A stretch of 14,686 nt of DNA from NCBI GenBank assembly GCA_015904055.1, contig JABMDE010000052.1, positions 8,311 through 22,996 on the forward strand, written 5' to 3'. A model generated the notes under the pieces. That model made no database searches. It worked only from the letters and a program-made list of their open reading frames with translations, and was not told the DNA's origin. This document shows, one piece after another, positions 14,073 to 14,686 of the stretch. The stretch is from Nitrospira sp. Its GTDB lineage: Bacteria; Nitrospirota; Nitrospiria; Nitrospirales; Nitrospiraceae. Both the position numbers and the translations under genes were made by a program. Numbering within the stretch: position 1 is the first letter of the stretch; each line of letters begins with the position of its first letter.

Positions 14073-14669
14073 TTACGAGTATGCAGAAACGAAGATCACG
14101 ATTGCGAATCCGGCGAGCAGGAATGCTTCTCCGCGATACACCCACCCTAGACGTATCCGCTGCGCAGCGTTGGAGTGAATCAGGGTCCCTGCTGCGATCC
14201 AGCCGGAGGCGACTCCGGTGCAGATGCCAGAAAACCCAGCCAAGTAGGGGAGCAGCTCGCTGGGCCCTGCATGAGGAGTAGGAAAGATGCCGAAGGCGAA
14301 GATCAAGTTCTTGGGATTCATCAAGGTGGTGAAAAAGACGCGGCGAACGGTGATCGGATGAGCATCCTGGAGGTCCTGTCCTCCCGATCGCCACAGTTTG
14401 ATGGCCAGATGTATGAGATAGATGCTGCAGGCTACGCGGAGCAGTTGGGGCACTGCGGGATACGTTCTCGTTATTGGTTCCAGCACCAACACTAATGACG
14501 ATATCGAAATGAGATAGGCCCCTACTTCGGCAAGAATGAGGCTTAGACTTGCCCGGAATCCACGCGACATTCCCGATACGAAGAGGAGCGAGTTCGTCGG
14601 TCCTGGAATGGCCAGGACGCCGAGGACTTCAAGAACAAACAGGGCGTGAGTAGTTTCGATGACAGGCAT
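14073..14669 (-). CDS. LysE/RhtB-family amino-acid exporter-like protein
   Basis: This is a 198-residue inner-membrane protein with about six hydrophobic segments. The family signature near the first helix is IPGPTNSLLFVSGMSRGFRAS (21-41), and the second half has FFTTLMNPKNLIFAFGIFP (112-130), the conserved LNPK segment of LysE/RhtB transporters. Members export basic amino acids, homoserine, threonine and related compounds; the substrate here cannot be read from the sequence. The variant PGPTNSLL replaces the more common PGPD/PGPN. ATG 14669 lies 17 bp from the window edge, the frame stays open to the edge and no ribosome binding site is visible, so an earlier start outside the window is possible, though the length is already near normal. 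Confidence 0.88.
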   Translation of the reverse strand: MPVIETTHALFVLEVLGVLAIPGPTNSLLFVSGMSRGFRASLSLILAEVGAYLISISSLVLVLEPITRTYPAVPQLLRVACSIYLIHLAIKLWRSGGQDLQDAHPITVRRVFFTTLMNPKNLIFAFGIFPTPHAGPSELLPYLAGFSGICTGVASGWIAAGTLIHSNAAQRIRLGWVYRGEAFLLAGFAIVIFVSAYS

Positions 14670-14686
14670 GAGCAGGTACGTATCTG

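Overview
The window reads as ordinary bacterial chromosome, moderately GC-rich, with tight head-to-tail operons. The mix of genes (type II secretion / type IV pilus-like assembly proteins, ProA, YaeQ, a VF530-type protein, family I pyrophosphatase, YajD-type HNH protein, LysE-type exporter) would fit a Gram-negative such as a Nitrospirota or proteobacterial lineage. My impression leans to Nitrospira-like, but nothing here proves it. I see no tRNA, rRNA, CRISPR array, insertion sequence or phage gene.

Region 1 (1-7168, + strand) is one long operon for a trans-envelope fibre-assembly machine: a LysM/coiled-coil envelope protein cut by the window edge, a GspF/PilC platform protein, a GspE/PilB ATPase, a PilM/GspL-like protein, PilN-like, PilO/GspM-like and PilP/GspC-like proteins, and a pseudopilin-like protein. 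Together these supply the motor, inner-membrane platform, alignment proteins and one fibre subunit. Secretin, prepilin peptidase and major pilin are not in the window. Two oddities stand out: the ATPase carries a perfect 99-bp in-frame tandem duplication in its C-terminal domain, and the pseudopilin has Met where Glu+5 is expected.

Region 2 (7169-10356, +) has a good sigma70-like promoter, then proA (proline biosynthesis), then, with no gap, a 596-residue protein I cannot assign to a family. Its C-terminal third looks like a degenerate class I methyltransferase fold.

Region 3 (10367-11158, -) is a two-gene operon, VF530-like followed by yaeQ, convergent with region 2 and divergent from a family I inorganic pyrophosphatase (11372-12100, +). 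The 213-bp divergent intergenic region holds two perfect short palindromes and candidate promoters.

Region 4 (12158-14669, -) has a YajD-like HNH protein, a four-helix membrane protein, a rhodanese gene broken by both an in-frame stop and a frameshift, a small winged-helix-like protein with a strong ribosome binding site, and a LysE/RhtB-type exporter at the window edge.

No gene-free stretch exceeds 300 bases. The largest are 11159-11371, 12479-12667 and 13898-14072. I found no new multi-gene system. The most notable observations are the duplicated ATPase segment, the doubly broken rhodanese gene and the unassigned protein coupled to proA.
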